Assembly (NCBI GenBank): GCA_964371365.1
Contig: CAYJMO010000052.1
Span: 1-16,241, forward strand
Origin: CAYJBH01 sp964371365
GTDB taxonomy: Bacteria > Bacillota > Clostridia > Oscillospirales > Ruminococcaceae
Length of the DNA: 16,241 bases
Reading direction: 5' to 3'
Shown here: piece after piece, positions 6,503 to 14,178 of the stretch
Layout of the letters: each line of letters begins with the position of its first letter
Numbering within the stretch: position 1 is the stretch's first letter
Position numbers and translations under genes: made by a program
Notes under the pieces: model-generated
The model's input: the letters and a program-made list of their open reading frames with translations, nothing else
What the model was told of the DNA's origin: nothing
Database searches by the model: none

Positions 6503-7897
6503 ATGAAAAAATTTATGGACGACAACTTTTTGCTCGAGAGTAAAACCGCCGAGCGTTTGTACCACGATTTTGCCGCCGACATGCCTATATACGACTATCA
6601 CAATCATCTAAATGCAAAAGAGATATACGACGACATCAACTTTGAAAGTATATCTCAGGTGTGGCTCGGCGGCGACCACTATAAATGGCGATTGATGCGC
6701 TCAAACGGCATCACCGAGGATTATATCACCGGCGACAAGGACGCTCTGTCTAAGTTTCGCGCTTTCGCGTCCTGTATGCCTTACGCCCTCGGCAACCCCA
6801 TGTATCACTGGAGTCACCTTGAACTCAAACGCTATTTCGGCATTGATGAAATTTTGAATGAGAAGACCGCCGATGACATCTACAACCGTTGCAACGAGAT
6901 GTTAAAGCAGAAAGAATTCTCGGTACGCGGACTGATAAAACGCTCCGGCGTTACTGCTCTTTGCACCACCGACGACCCCAAAGACGACCTCAAATATCAT
7001 AAACTGCTCGCAGAGGAGGGCTTTGAGGTCAGGGTTCTCCCCACCTTTCGACCCGACAACATAATACACATGGAAAAACCCGTGTTTTCATCTTATGTAG
7101 AGGCGGTGCGAGCTATGGGTTACCCGGTATCAACTGTAGGCGAGGTGCTTAGCTACCTCACCGCACGTCTTGAATATTTTCATAAGGCGGGCTGTCGACT
7201 TTCCGACCATGGTCTTGACACGGTGATGTATCTTGATGCACAGGAAAATGAAGTGGAGACAATCTACCAAAAGGGACTTAAGGGTGAACCTTTGAGTGTT
7301 GATGAACTTCGAAAATACAAAGGGTTCATCCTCTCCTATCTTGGCAAGGAGTATCATCGCCTCGGCTGGGTTCAACAGTACCACATCGGTGCGATGCGCA
7401 ATAACTCGACTCGAATGTTTAACAACATCGGTGCGGATACCGGCTTTGACTCCATCCATGATGCACCGGTTGCATACGATCTGTCCCGTCTTATGGACAG
7501 TATGGATCGGGAGGACAAGCTGCCCAAAACGATCCTTTACAATCTCAACCCCGGCGATAACGCGGTGCTCGCCTCCATGCTCGGCAACTTTCAGGGTGGC
7601 GGCATAGTCGGCAAAATTCAGTTTGGTACCGGCTGGTGGTTTATGGACACTAAAATTGGTATGATAAAGCAGATGCAGGATCTTGCCGCAATGGGAATGC
7701 TGTCTCGATTTGTGGGAATGCTGACCGATTCGCGTAGTTTCTTGTCATTTCCCCGTCATGAATATTTCCGCCGTATTATGTGCAACGAGATTGCAAAGTT
7801 GGTGGAAAACGGCGAATATCCTGATGATTTTGACACCCTCGGCGAGATAGTCCGCGGCATATGTTTTGACAACATTGACAGATACATTTCAAAATAG
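6503..7897 (+). CDS. uxaC: Glucuronate isomerase
   Basis: Uronate isomerase of the amidohydrolase-related fold that converts D-glucuronate to D-fructuronate (and usually D-galacturonate to D-tagaturonate). Its 464 residues match the family length. Seen: the metal-binding YDYHNHLNAKEI near the N-terminus with His33 and His35, QVWLGGDHYKWR, the RNNSTRMFNNIGADTGFDS segment, LNPGDN, and a C-terminal MLTDSRSFLSFPRHEYFRR motif typical of UxaC. The ribosome binding site is weak (AAGAAAG); the start at 6503 is supported mainly by homology, as the N-terminus fits the family. It sits between the TIM-barrel protein and uxuB, with 13-14 bp gaps, which points to one polycistronic message. With uxuA in the same operon the physiological substrate is most likely glucuronate. 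Confidence 0.96.
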   Translation: MKKFMDDNFLLESKTAERLYHDFAADMPIYDYHNHLNAKEIYDDINFESISQVWLGGDHYKWRLMRSNGITEDYITGDKDALSKFRAFASCMPYALGNPMYHWSHLELKRYFGIDEILNEKTADDIYNRCNEMLKQKEFSVRGLIKRSGVTALCTTDDPKDDLKYHKLLAEEGFEVRVLPTFRPDNIIHMEKPVFSSYVEAVRAMGYPVSTVGEVLSYLTARLEYFHKAGCRLSDHGLDTVMYLDAQENEVETIYQKGLKGEPLSVDELRKYKGFILSYLGKEYHRLGWVQQYHIGAMRNNSTRMFNNIGADTGFDSIHDAPVAYDLSRLMDSMDREDKLPKTILYNLNPGDNAVLASMLGNFQGGGIVGKIQFGTGWWFMDTKIGMIKQMQDLAAMGMLSRFVGMLTDSRSFLSFPRHEYFRRIMCNEIAKLVENGEYPDDFDTLGEIVRGICFDNIDRYISK

Positions 7898-7910
7898 GGG
7901 CATGAAAATT

Positions 7911-9515
7911 ATGAAATTGAATATTAAAGGGATTGATAACAAAACAGTCTGGGAACAAATCGATGTCAAGCTTCCGAAGTTTTCCATTGAAGAGGTTGGT
8001 CGCAACACCGACAAAAATCCAAAATGGATACACTTCGGTGCCGGCAATATCTTTAGAGGTTTTATCGCTCGGGTAGCACATACCATGTTAGACGAGGGAG
8101 TTCTCGACACCGGAATTATAGCGGCTGACACCTTTGACTATGACATTATCGACAAGATTTACACTCCGTACGACAATCTGACCATGCTCGTTCGACTGCG
8201 TGCAGACGGTGGCATGGATAAAGAGATTGTTGCAGGTGTAAGCAGAGCATACAAAGCAAACCCCAAATTTGATGAATACTCCGAGATTATAAAGGCGTTT
8301 GAAAACCCAAACTTACAGATGGCAAGCATGACAATAACTGAAAAAGGCTATGCACTCAAGGACACCGCCGGAAAATATCTTGGTGTAGTTGCAGCAGATA
8401 TTGAGAACGGTCCGAGCAGTCCGGTGCATGTTATGTCGGTCATGACATCGCTATTGTACAAACGCTTTTTGAACGGAGCGTTGCCCATCGCAATGTGTAG
8501 CATGGACAACTGTAGCCACAACGGCGAACGTCTAAAAACTTCAATTTTGGAAATTGCAAAACTCTGGAAAGAAAAGGGATTTGTAACGCAGGAATTCATC
8601 AACTATATAGAGGACGAAAGCAAGGTCGGTTTCCCCTGGTCTATGATAGATAAGATCACCCCTCGTCCCGCAAAGAGTGTAGAGGAAACACTTGAAAAAC
8701 TTGGTATCGAGGATATGGCACCGATAATTACCGACAAAAACACCTTTATCGCACCTTTTGTCAATGCCGAAATACCGGAGTATCTTGTCATCGAGGACAT
8801 GTTCCCGAACGGTCGACCAAAACTCGAGACCGGCGGCGTCTATGTGACCGACAGAGAGACGGTCAACAAGACCGAGACTATGAAGGTTACAACCTGTCTT
8901 AACCCACTACACACCGCACTCGCTGTCTACGGATGCCTGCTCGGATATGACAGAATTTTCGAGGAGATGCGCGACACAGAGCTATCAAAATTAGTCGAGA
9001 ATATCGGTTATAAAGAGGGTATGCCGGTTGTGGTTGACCCGAAAATTATCAGCCCGATGGAATTTATCGACGAGGTGGTAGGCGACCGTCTCAAAAACCC
9101 ATTTATTCCGGACGAGCCACAGCGTATCGCAACCGATACCTCCCAAAAGGTGGGGATACGATTCGGTGAGACGATAAAGTCCTACATAGCGAGCGAGGAG
9201 CTAAATGTTAACGACCTTGTTTACATACCGCTCGCCCTCGCCGGTTGGATGCGATATCTGCTCGCAGTGGACGACAACGGCAATATATTCACCCCCAGCC
9301 CCGACCCACTGTTGAGTGAACTTCAGGGTAAGTTAAGCGGATTATATCTCGGCAAGGCATATGGTGGTGAGCTGAAAGATATCCTCTCAAACAAGGAGAT
9401 ATTTGGGGTAGATTTGGTCGAATGTGGATTGTCGGACAAGATAGAGGACATGTTCAAGGAGCTTATCGCCGGCAAAGGCGCGGTGAGAGCGACACTTAAA
9501 AAATATCTTGCATAA
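7911..9515 (+). CDS. uxuB: Fructuronate reductase (mannitol dehydrogenase family)
   Basis: NAD-dependent polyol-specific long-chain dehydrogenase that reduces D-fructuronate to D-mannonate, linking UxaC to UxuA. The N-terminal nucleotide-binding motif is HFGAGNIFRGF (41-51). The C-terminal catalytic part carries MDNCSHNGE (198-206), FPWSMIDKITPRP (241-253) and KVTTCLNPLHTALA (325-338), in which Lys325, Asn331 and His334 are the likely catalytic residues. At 534 residues it is longer than the roughly 480-residue E. coli enzymes, as is common in Clostridia. The start at 7911 is placed 10 bases after AGGGG; an ATG at 7902 is too close to that site. The family also contains tagaturonate reductase and mannitol dehydrogenase; choosing fructuronate rests on the operon. 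Last gene of the uronate operon. Confidence 0.92.
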   Translation: MKLNIKGIDNKTVWEQIDVKLPKFSIEEVGRNTDKNPKWIHFGAGNIFRGFIARVAHTMLDEGVLDTGIIAADTFDYDIIDKIYTPYDNLTMLVRLRADGGMDKEIVAGVSRAYKANPKFDEYSEIIKAFENPNLQMASMTITEKGYALKDTAGKYLGVVAADIENGPSSPVHVMSVMTSLLYKRFLNGALPIAMCSMDNCSHNGERLKTSILEIAKLWKEKGFVTQEFINYIEDESKVGFPWSMIDKITPRPAKSVEETLEKLGIEDMAPIITDKNTFIAPFVNAEIPEYLVIEDMFPNGRPKLETGGVYVTDRETVNKTETMKVTTCLNPLHTALAVYGCLLGYDRIFEEMRDTELSKLVENIGYKEGMPVVVDPKIISPMEFIDEVVGDRLKNPFIPDEPQRIATDTSQKVGIRFGETIKSYIASEELNVNDLVYIPLALAGWMRYLLAVDDNGNIFTPSPDPLLSELQGKLSGLYLGKAYGGELKDILSNKEIFGVDLVECGLSDKIEDMFKELIAGKGAVRATLKKYLA

Positions 9516-9521
9516 TAAACA

Positions 9522-9558
9522 AAACCCGGTGATGAATGAAAATTTCGTCACCGGGTTT
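9522..9558. terminator. Bidirectional rho-independent terminator
   Basis: AAACCCGGTGATGAA (9522-9536) pairs with TTTCGTCACCGGGTTT (ending at 9558) over 15 bp with one G-U pair and a 7-nt loop. On the plus strand it ends in TTTTTATT behind uxuB; on the minus strand it ends in TTTTGTTTATT. It lies between two convergent genes, 6 bp after uxuB and 27 bp after the end of the chemotaxis gene, and probably serves both. Confidence 0.88.
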
Positions 9559-9585
9559 TTATTGGGTATAATCTATGTTTTAGAA

Positions 9586-11235
9586 CTAAAGACTAAATTT
9601 GCTAACAAGATTGTGCAGTGTATCCGCCTCGTTGGCGAGTTCTTCGCTGGCGGCGGCACTCTCCTCACTGGTGGCAGTATTGGTCTGGACTACCTTTGAT
9701 ATCTCATCAATTCCCATCGATATCTCCTTAATTCCCTCCGCCTGTTCCTGCGTTGCCATAGCAATCTCATCTATTGTTGTGACCATCTGCTGAACCTTGG
9801 AGGCAAGGTCTTCGAAAGATTCGTTTGTTTTTTGAGCTATTCCGACACCTACCTCGACTGCATTGATGGAATGGTCGATAAGCTGAGTTGTATTTTTGAC
9901 CGCATCGGACGATTTTTGCGCAAGATTGCGAACCTCGTCCGCAACGACCGCAAACCCTTTGCCGGCGGCACCTGCCCGAGCAGCCTCCACCGCGGCATTA
10001 AGTGCAAGAATGTTGGTCTGAAAGGCTATATCGTCGATAACCTTAACCACCTTGACGATGTTTTCAGAGGTGCTCGAAATCTCCTGCATAGCGCCGAGCA
10101 TCTGGGACATATCCTCAAGGGTAGCGGTTGTGACCTGCCCTGAGATAACCGCAATATCATTGACCTTCTTTGTATTTTCCGAATTGATGTTAACCTTTCC
10201 TGTCAGCTCACGCAGGTTGTCGGAAAGACGGTCGACACTGCTCGCCTGATCGATTGCGCCCTCTGCAAGTGCCTGCGAACCGCTCGACACAAGTTGAACG
10301 CTCGCCGACATCTGAACGGCGGAGGTAGATACCTGTGAGAGTGCACCACGTACCGCCCCTATCATCTCGTTGACCGCCCGATACAACTCACTCCAATCAC
10401 CGACATATATCTCAGAATTTGTTATATTGACATTCCAATCCCCTTTTGATATTTGAGCCAGCAGGCTGACAAGTGCACCATTTAAACTCGATAGGTTGTG
10501 CTTCATATCATTAAAGGAATGCGCCAAAAGACCAATCTCGTTATTTGTATTAATATCGAGATCGAAATTCATATGACCCTGTGAGATATTTTGCGCGGCA
10601 TCCATAACCACCGCAAGAGGTTTTGCAACGGTTTTATCTATCATAAATCTCGCTATTATACAAACTATTAATATAAGAGCGATGCCCACAAACATGGATA
10701 TAGTGAGTGCAAAACTAATGGAACTATCGTTGGAGTGACCGGAAATACCGGAGAAAAGCACACCGACAATCTCCCCGTTTTGATCCAAATACGGTATGTA
10801 AGAGGTGATGTGTTCTTCTCCTAAGATCATCGCCTCACCAATATAGGATTTGCCTTCGTTGAGCACCACATTAGCGACGGATGGATCAAGGGTTGTGCCG
10901 ACGGCACGCTCCCCATCAAAAATAATGGTAGTGAATTCACGAACATCGCCGTTAAATATTGTGAACTCACAACCGGTTATATCCTTTAAACGCTCCAGAA
11001 TCTCGGTTTTATCTTCAAGTGCGGCAACCTCATGCAGGCTTAGTTCGTATTGAAGTAGGTTTGTCCCGATTATACATTGATCGGTCAGTTCAGAATTAAC
11101 ATTGTTTGCTGTAACTATACCGCTGATGATTATCATTACGGTAACGATTATGGTTGTCATGATGGCAATAAGAATATTAATCTGTGCCGACAATTTTCCG
11201 TGTTTCTTGGGAGAAGTAGAGCGAGTGTTCATCAT
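9586..11235 (-). CDS. Methyl-accepting chemotaxis protein with a single Cache sensor
   Basis: Membrane chemoreceptor of 549 residues. Order of parts: first transmembrane helix (about 20-42); extracytoplasmic sensor (about 43-172) containing TGCEFTIFNGDVREFTTI, a VGTTLDPSV stretch and a YIPYLDQNGEIVGVLFSG stretch, a pattern I associate with single Cache domains of the sCache_3 type; second transmembrane helix (about 174-197); HAMP domain (about 198-250); a HAMP-like linker; then the coiled-coil signalling domain with the conserved hairpin tip around DDIAFQTNILALNAAVEAAR and GFAVVADEVRNLA (401-438). It should dimerise and signal to CheA/CheW. Start: first of two adjacent ATG codons behind AAAGGA. 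It follows tspO by 81 bp on the same strand. No other chemotaxis gene is in the window, so this is an orphan receptor; the ligand cannot be read from the sequence, though such domains often bind small organic acids. Confidence 0.93.
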   Translation of the reverse strand: MMNTRSTSPKKHGKLSAQINILIAIMTTIIVTVMIIISGIVTANNVNSELTDQCIIGTNLLQYELSLHEVAALEDKTEILERLKDITGCEFTIFNGDVREFTTIIFDGERAVGTTLDPSVANVVLNEGKSYIGEAMILGEEHITSYIPYLDQNGEIVGVLFSGISGHSNDSSISFALTISMFVGIALILIVCIIARFMIDKTVAKPLAVVMDAAQNISQGHMNFDLDINTNNEIGLLAHSFNDMKHNLSSLNGALVSLLAQISKGDWNVNITNSEIYVGDWSELYRAVNEMIGAVRGALSQVSTSAVQMSASVQLVSSGSQALAEGAIDQASSVDRLSDNLRELTGKVNINSENTKKVNDIAVISGQVTTATLEDMSQMLGAMQEISSTSENIVKVVKVIDDIAFQTNILALNAAVEAARAGAAGKGFAVVADEVRNLAQKSSDAVKNTTQLIDHSINAVEVGVGIAQKTNESFEDLASKVQQMVTTIDEIAMATQEQAEGIKEISMGIDEISKVVQTNTATSEESAAASEELANEADTLHNLVSKFSL

Positions 11236-11316
11236 TATATTTCCTTTATTAATTTCTTAATATATATTATCCTATATTTTGATAAAAAAGTAAATATATT
11301 TCTGAAAATTATTTTA

Positions 11317-11799
11317 TTATCCATTCAACAAAGCAATACCCAAGTTCAGATAACCTGCAAATAATATCCATGCAAGATATGGCAACATCATCAATCCTGC
11401 CGGTCGATCAAGTGTGTAAAACTGTTTTATATTTATAATTACAAGAATATTTAGTAACAATATGACAAAAAATGCCGGCCATAAAAGACCGAAGGTGAAA
11501 AAGACAACCGGCCAGGATAGGTTTATCAGCAGTTGCAAGCAAAAAACAGCAAGTCCATAGCTGCGTTTTTTTTGCGGTGGTGTTTTATATATTCGATAGA
11601 CAGCAATGCCCATCAACGCGTATAAAATAGGCCATACTATACCAAAAAGCGACGACGGCGGTGAAAGGGGTGGTTTTTGAAAGTATTGATAATCCTGTGC
11701 CGAATCACGTGACAAAAGACCGGCAAGTCCACCGATAAGTTCTATCCCCACCACCGATATTAACAGTCCGAGCCAGTTGTTTTTAAGATAGTTTTTCAT
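11317..11799 (-). CDS. tspO: TspO/MBR family membrane protein
   Basis: Five-helix integral membrane protein of 160 residues, the bacterial relative of the mitochondrial translocator protein, known in other bacteria to bind porphyrins and to act in tetrapyrrole or stress signalling. Family marks seen: KPPLSPPSSLFGIVWPILYA in the first half, NLSWPVVFFTFGLLWPAF in the middle, and a final LDRPAGLMMLPYLAWILFAGYL stretch read here in parts, ending in LNLGIALLN. Hydrophobic segments occupy most of the length. The start is the ATG at 11799, five bases after GAGG; a GTG at 11805 overlaps that site. It lies 69 bp after the Dabb-domain gene and 81 bp before the chemotaxis receptor gene. Its role in a presumed strict anaerobe is unknown. 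Confidence 0.92.
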   Translation of the reverse strand: MKNYLKNNWLGLLISVVGIELIGGLAGLLSRDSAQDYQYFQKPPLSPPSSLFGIVWPILYALMGIAVYRIYKTPPQKKRSYGLAVFCLQLLINLSWPVVFFTFGLLWPAFFVILLLNILVIINIKQFYTLDRPAGLMMLPYLAWILFAGYLNLGIALLNG

Positions 11800-11829
11800 A
11801 AACACCTCATAATATTACTACTATAAGAT

Positions 11830-11835
11830 ATTATA
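11830..11835 (-). promoter_or_regulatory. Possible -10 box upstream of tspO
   Basis: A perfect TATAAT on the minus strand lies about 30 bp upstream of the tspO start in the 69-bp gap behind the Dabb gene. The -35 region 17 bp upstream is poor (GACTAA), so the promoter is weak or needs an activator, if it is real. Confidence 0.3.
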
Positions 11836-11868
11836 TGCGATTATTCTACATTTTAGTCGTGGTAGTGA

Positions 11869-12162
11869 TTAAATTTCCATATCACAAAATCCACGATCCG
11901 AGATTATGCCGTGGATATATTGCTGGCACTCTTTATGTAATGGATGGGTGGCATAAAAATCAAGTGCGGCTCGGTCGGTATATTCCGAATAAAGACAGAG
12001 GTCAAAACCACCCTCCTTTATATTCGGGTTAACCTCCATACGCTGTAGCCCCTCGATCTTGCCTACCAGTGCCTCCAGCATATCCTTCATTTTTTTCATC
12101 TGCTCTTTCTTGGTCTCGGGGTCGGTTGTGGCGAGCTTCCACATTACTACGTGTCTTATCAT
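11869..12162 (-). CDS. Dabb-domain (stress-responsive A/B barrel) protein
   Basis: Small cytoplasmic protein of 97 residues with the dimeric alpha/beta-barrel (Dabb) pattern: MIRHVVMWKL at the N-terminus, a helix with the ETKKEQMKKMKDMLEALVGK region, IEGLQRMEVNPNI, FDLCLYSEYTDRAALDFYATHP, and a closing HKECQQYI helix. Bacterial members have no agreed function; some relatives in plants and fungi are small cyclases or stress-induced proteins. The start is the ATG at 12162 behind AAGGAAAG. A longer frame starting at 12249 runs into a repeat element and has no family-like sequence, so it is rejected. The gene precedes tspO on the same strand. Nothing in the sequence indicates its partner or substrate. 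Confidence 0.88.
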   Translation of the reverse strand: MIRHVVMWKLATTDPETKKEQMKKMKDMLEALVGKIEGLQRMEVNPNIKEGGFDLCLYSEYTDRAALDFYATHPLHKECQQYIHGIISDRGFCDMEI

Positions 12163-12202
12163 TTTTTCTTTCCTTAAATAAATTTCGATTTTACGGTGAA
12201 TG

Positions 12203-12279
12203 TGTAGGGACGGGGCTCTGCTCTGTCCGGATGGTTCGAATGAGTGCATGGTCGGAAGGAGCAGAGCCCCTCCCCTACA
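12203..12279. repeat. REP/MITE-like inverted repeat
   Basis: Arms of 21 nt at 12203-12223 (starting TGTAGGGACGGGG) and 12259-12279 (ending CCCTCCCCTACA) are complementary at 19 of 21 positions; the two mismatches are adjacent. A further TCCG (12226-12229) and CGGA (12253-12256) extend the stem inward. The 77-bp unit lies in the gap between the GGGtGRT terminator and the Dabb gene. Its terminal 12-mer is identical to a 12-mer in the xylA-xylB gap, suggesting a dispersed family. No transposase is nearby. Function unknown. Confidence 0.75.
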
Positions 12280-12301
12280 GCCATGCCAATAGGTTAATTA
12301 C

Positions 12302-12334
12302 AAAAATTCGGGCGGTCACATAGAACCGCCCGAA
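12302..12334 (-). terminator. Terminator of the NifU-like / GGGtGRT operon
   Basis: TTCGGGCGGT (12307-12316) and ACCGCCCGAA (12325-12334) form a perfect 10-bp stem with an 8-nt loop. On the minus strand the stem is followed by TTTTTG. It lies 13 bp after the stop codon of the GGGtGRT gene. Confidence 0.88.
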
Positions 12335-12347
12335 AAGATAATTTAGT

Positions 12348-13358
12348 CTAAAATTTACCTGCTGTTGCCGCTTCTTCCAAGCTAACTGCGACAGCAACGG
12401 TCATGCCGACCATTGGGTTGTTGCCGGCACCGATAAGTCCCATCATCTCGACGTGAGCCGGAACGGAGGAGGAGCCTGCGAACTGAGCATCCGAGTGCAT
12501 ACGACCCATCGTGTCGGTCATGCCGTAGGAGGCAGGACCTGCCGCCATGTTGTCGGGGTGCAGGGTACGTCCGGTACCACCGCCTGAGGCGACCGAGAAG
12601 TAAGCTTTACCCTTCTCGTTAGTCTCTTTTTTGTATGTTCCGGCGACCGGATGTTGGAAACGGGTTGGGTTGGTAGAGTTTCCGGTGATGGAGACATCGA
12701 CACCCTCTTTCCACATGACCGCAACACCTTCCGTCACATCGTCAACACCGTAGCAGTTAACTTTAGAGCGCAAACCGCTGGAATAGGATTTACGGAAAAC
12801 TTCCTCAACCTTGCCGGTGGAGTAGTCCATCTTTGTCTCAACAAAGGTAAAACCGTTGATGCGTGAAATAACCTGAGCCGCGTCCTTGCCAAGACCGTTA
12901 AGGATAACGCGCAGGGGATTTTTGCGTACTTTATTCGCTTTTTCGGCGATGCCGATAGCACCCTCCGCCGCGGCGAAGGACTCATGCCCCGCAAGGAAGC
13001 AAAAACACTCGGTGCTCTCTTCAAGTAACATTTTGCCGAGGTTACCGTGTCCAATACCCACCAAGCGTTGGTCGGCGACAGAGCCGGGGATACAAAACGC
13101 CTGTAGACCCTCACCGATAGCAGCGGCGGCATCGGCGGCACGCTTACATCCTTTTTTGATTGCAATTGCGGCACCGACTATATATGCCCACTTTGCATTC
13201 TCGAAACAGATGGGTTGGATATTCTCCACCATCTTATAAACATCAAGCCCTGCGTCCTTTGTAATCTTCTCCGCCTCCTCAATAGAGGCGATTCCGTAGG
13301 TGGCGAGTGTCTCGTTAATCTGCTTTATGCGTCTTTCATATGATTCAAATAATGCCAT
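12348..13358 (-). CDS. GGGtGRT family protein
   Basis: A 336-residue protein of the GGGtGRT family, named after a glycine-rich motif that is present here as ASGGGTGRTLHPDN, with GGGTGRT at residues 259-265. The family is widespread in anaerobic Firmicutes and Bacteroidetes and has no established function. Other notable stretches are FENAKWAYIVGAAIAIKKG (52-70), PGSVADQRLVGIGHGNLGKM (91-110), CFCFLAGHESFAAAEGA (118-134), and ITGNSTNPTRFQHPVAGTY (224-242). Cysteines occur at 51, 71, 89, 118, 120 and 202. No signal peptide or membrane helix is seen. The start ATG at 13358 has the strong site AAAGGAGAG. It follows the NifU-like scaffold gene by 23 bp, so the two are almost certainly co-transcribed, which suggests an Fe-S or sulfur-related role by association only. 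Confidence 0.92.
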   Translation of the reverse strand: MALFESYERRIKQINETLATYGIASIEEAEKITKDAGLDVYKMVENIQPICFENAKWAYIVGAAIAIKKGCKRAADAAAAIGEGLQAFCIPGSVADQRLVGIGHGNLGKMLLEESTECFCFLAGHESFAAAEGAIGIAEKANKVRKNPLRVILNGLGKDAAQVISRINGFTFVETKMDYSTGKVEEVFRKSYSSGLRSKVNCYGVDDVTEGVAVMWKEGVDVSITGNSTNPTRFQHPVAGTYKKETNEKGKAYFSVASGGGTGRTLHPDNMAAGPASYGMTDTMGRMHSDAQFAGSSSVPAHVEMMGLIGAGNNPMVGMTVAVAVSLEEAATAGKF

Positions 13359-13381
13359 GATTATACTCTCCTTTCCTTTAA

Positions 13382-14074
13382 CTATTCATGTCTCGGGTCG
13401 ATAATCTTCACGGCATCATCGACACGTCCGTATTGACCTTTTGCCTTTTCCCATGCGGTGGTGGGATCGTCACCCTTTTGAATAAAGTCGGTCATCTTGC
13501 CGAGGCTGACGAACTGGTATCCGATGATCATACCCTCCTCATCAAGTGCAATTCCGGTCACATAACCCTCCGCCATTTCAAGGTATCTCGGGCCTTTTTT
13601 CAGCGTACCGTACATAGTGCCAACCTGGGAACGCAGACCTTTACCAAGATCCTCAAGACCCGCACCGATAGGCAGACCGTCTTCCGAGAATGCACTCTGT
13701 GTCCTGCCGTAAGCAATCTGTAAAAACAGCTCTCTCATGGCGGTGTTAATAGCGTCGCAGACGAGGTCGGTGTTAAGTGCCTCTAACACTGTTAGCCCGG
13801 GCAGAATTTCCGATGCCATCGCGGCGGAGTGGGTCATACCGGAACAGCCGATGGTCTCGATCAATGCCTCCTGAATAATACCCTCCTTAACGTTGAGGGT
13901 CAACTTACATGCACCCTGTTGCGGTGCGCACCAGCCCACACCGTGGGTGAGACCGGAAATGTCGGTAACCTGCTTGGATTTTACCCATTTCGCCTCCTGT
14001 GGAATCGGTGCAGCGCCGTGCTTTACGCCCTGGGCGACTGTACACATGTTTTCAACTTCATGTGAATAGATCAT
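13382..14074 (-). CDS. NifU/IscU-like iron-sulfur scaffold protein (GGGtGRT-associated)
   Basis: A 230-residue protein whose N-terminal half resembles NifU/IscU Fe-S scaffolds: GWCAPQQGACKLTL (47-60), then ETIGCSGMTHSAAMASEIL (73-91), analogous to the GCG/A-type segment of NifU, then LVCDAINTAM (104-113). Cys49, Cys56, Cys77 and Cys106 are candidate cluster ligands. The C-terminal half (about 140-230) has no part in classical IscU and includes GYVTGIALDEEGMIIGYQF. It is not next to a cysteine desulfurase gene here. The start ATG at 14074 follows AAGGGAG; the longer frame to 14125 lacks such a site and runs through the promoter. First gene of a two-gene operon with the GGGtGRT gene and terminated after it. 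Assembly or carriage of an Fe-S cluster is inferred from the family resemblance. Confidence 0.85.
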   Translation of the reverse strand: MIYSHEVENMCTVAQGVKHGAAPIPQEAKWVKSKQVTDISGLTHGVGWCAPQQGACKLTLNVKEGIIQEALIETIGCSGMTHSAAMASEILPGLTVLEALNTDLVCDAINTAMRELFLQIAYGRTQSAFSEDGLPIGAGLEDLGKGLRSQVGTMYGTLKKGPRYLEMAEGYVTGIALDEEGMIIGYQFVSLGKMTDFIQKGDDPTTAWEKAKGQYGRVDDAVKIIDPRHE

Positions 14075-14092
14075 ACTAAAACTCCCTTCAAT

Positions 14093-14112
14093 GTTGTATG
14101 AATTATAACAAC
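14093..14112. promoter_or_regulatory. Imperfect dyad over a TATAAT box, possible operator
   Basis: GTTGTATGAATTATAACAAC matches its own reverse complement at 7 of 10 positions per half, with GTTGT and ACAAC ends. On the minus strand it includes TATAAT (14102-14107), about 20 bp upstream of the ribosome binding site of the NifU-like gene. The -35 match for this box (TAACGA) is poor. A repressor site is possible; no regulator is identified. Confidence 0.35.
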
Positions 14113-14141
14113 GTTTGTCTACCATCGTTATATTTGACTAT

Positions 14142-14170
14142 ATTTTAACATATAAATCGCATTTCGTCCA
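14142..14170 (-). promoter_or_regulatory. Candidate promoter of the NifU-like / GGGtGRT operon
   Basis: On the minus strand TGGACG (14165-14170), a 17-bp spacer and TAAAAT (14142-14147) fit a sigma-A promoter with a moderate -35 box. It would give a leader of about 60 nt that runs through the dyad at 14093-14112. I see no terminator for the preceding GH3 gene in the 104-bp gap, so read-through into this operon is possible. Confidence 0.45.
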
Positions 14171-14178
14171 GTTATTTA

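Noticed and set aside
11236..11316. Motility sigma factor (sigma-D type) promoter ahead of the chemotaxis gene
   Set aside because: The AT-rich gap has no convincing TAAA and CCGATAT pair at the right spacing.
12163..12249. N-terminal extension of the Dabb protein
   Set aside because: The extra codons overlap the inverted repeat, and a good ribosome binding site precedes the ATG at 12162, where family similarity begins.
14113..14178. A frameshifted remainder of the GH3 Fn3 domain
   Set aside because: The three frames after the stop codon give no Fn3-like sequence; the gene simply ends early.
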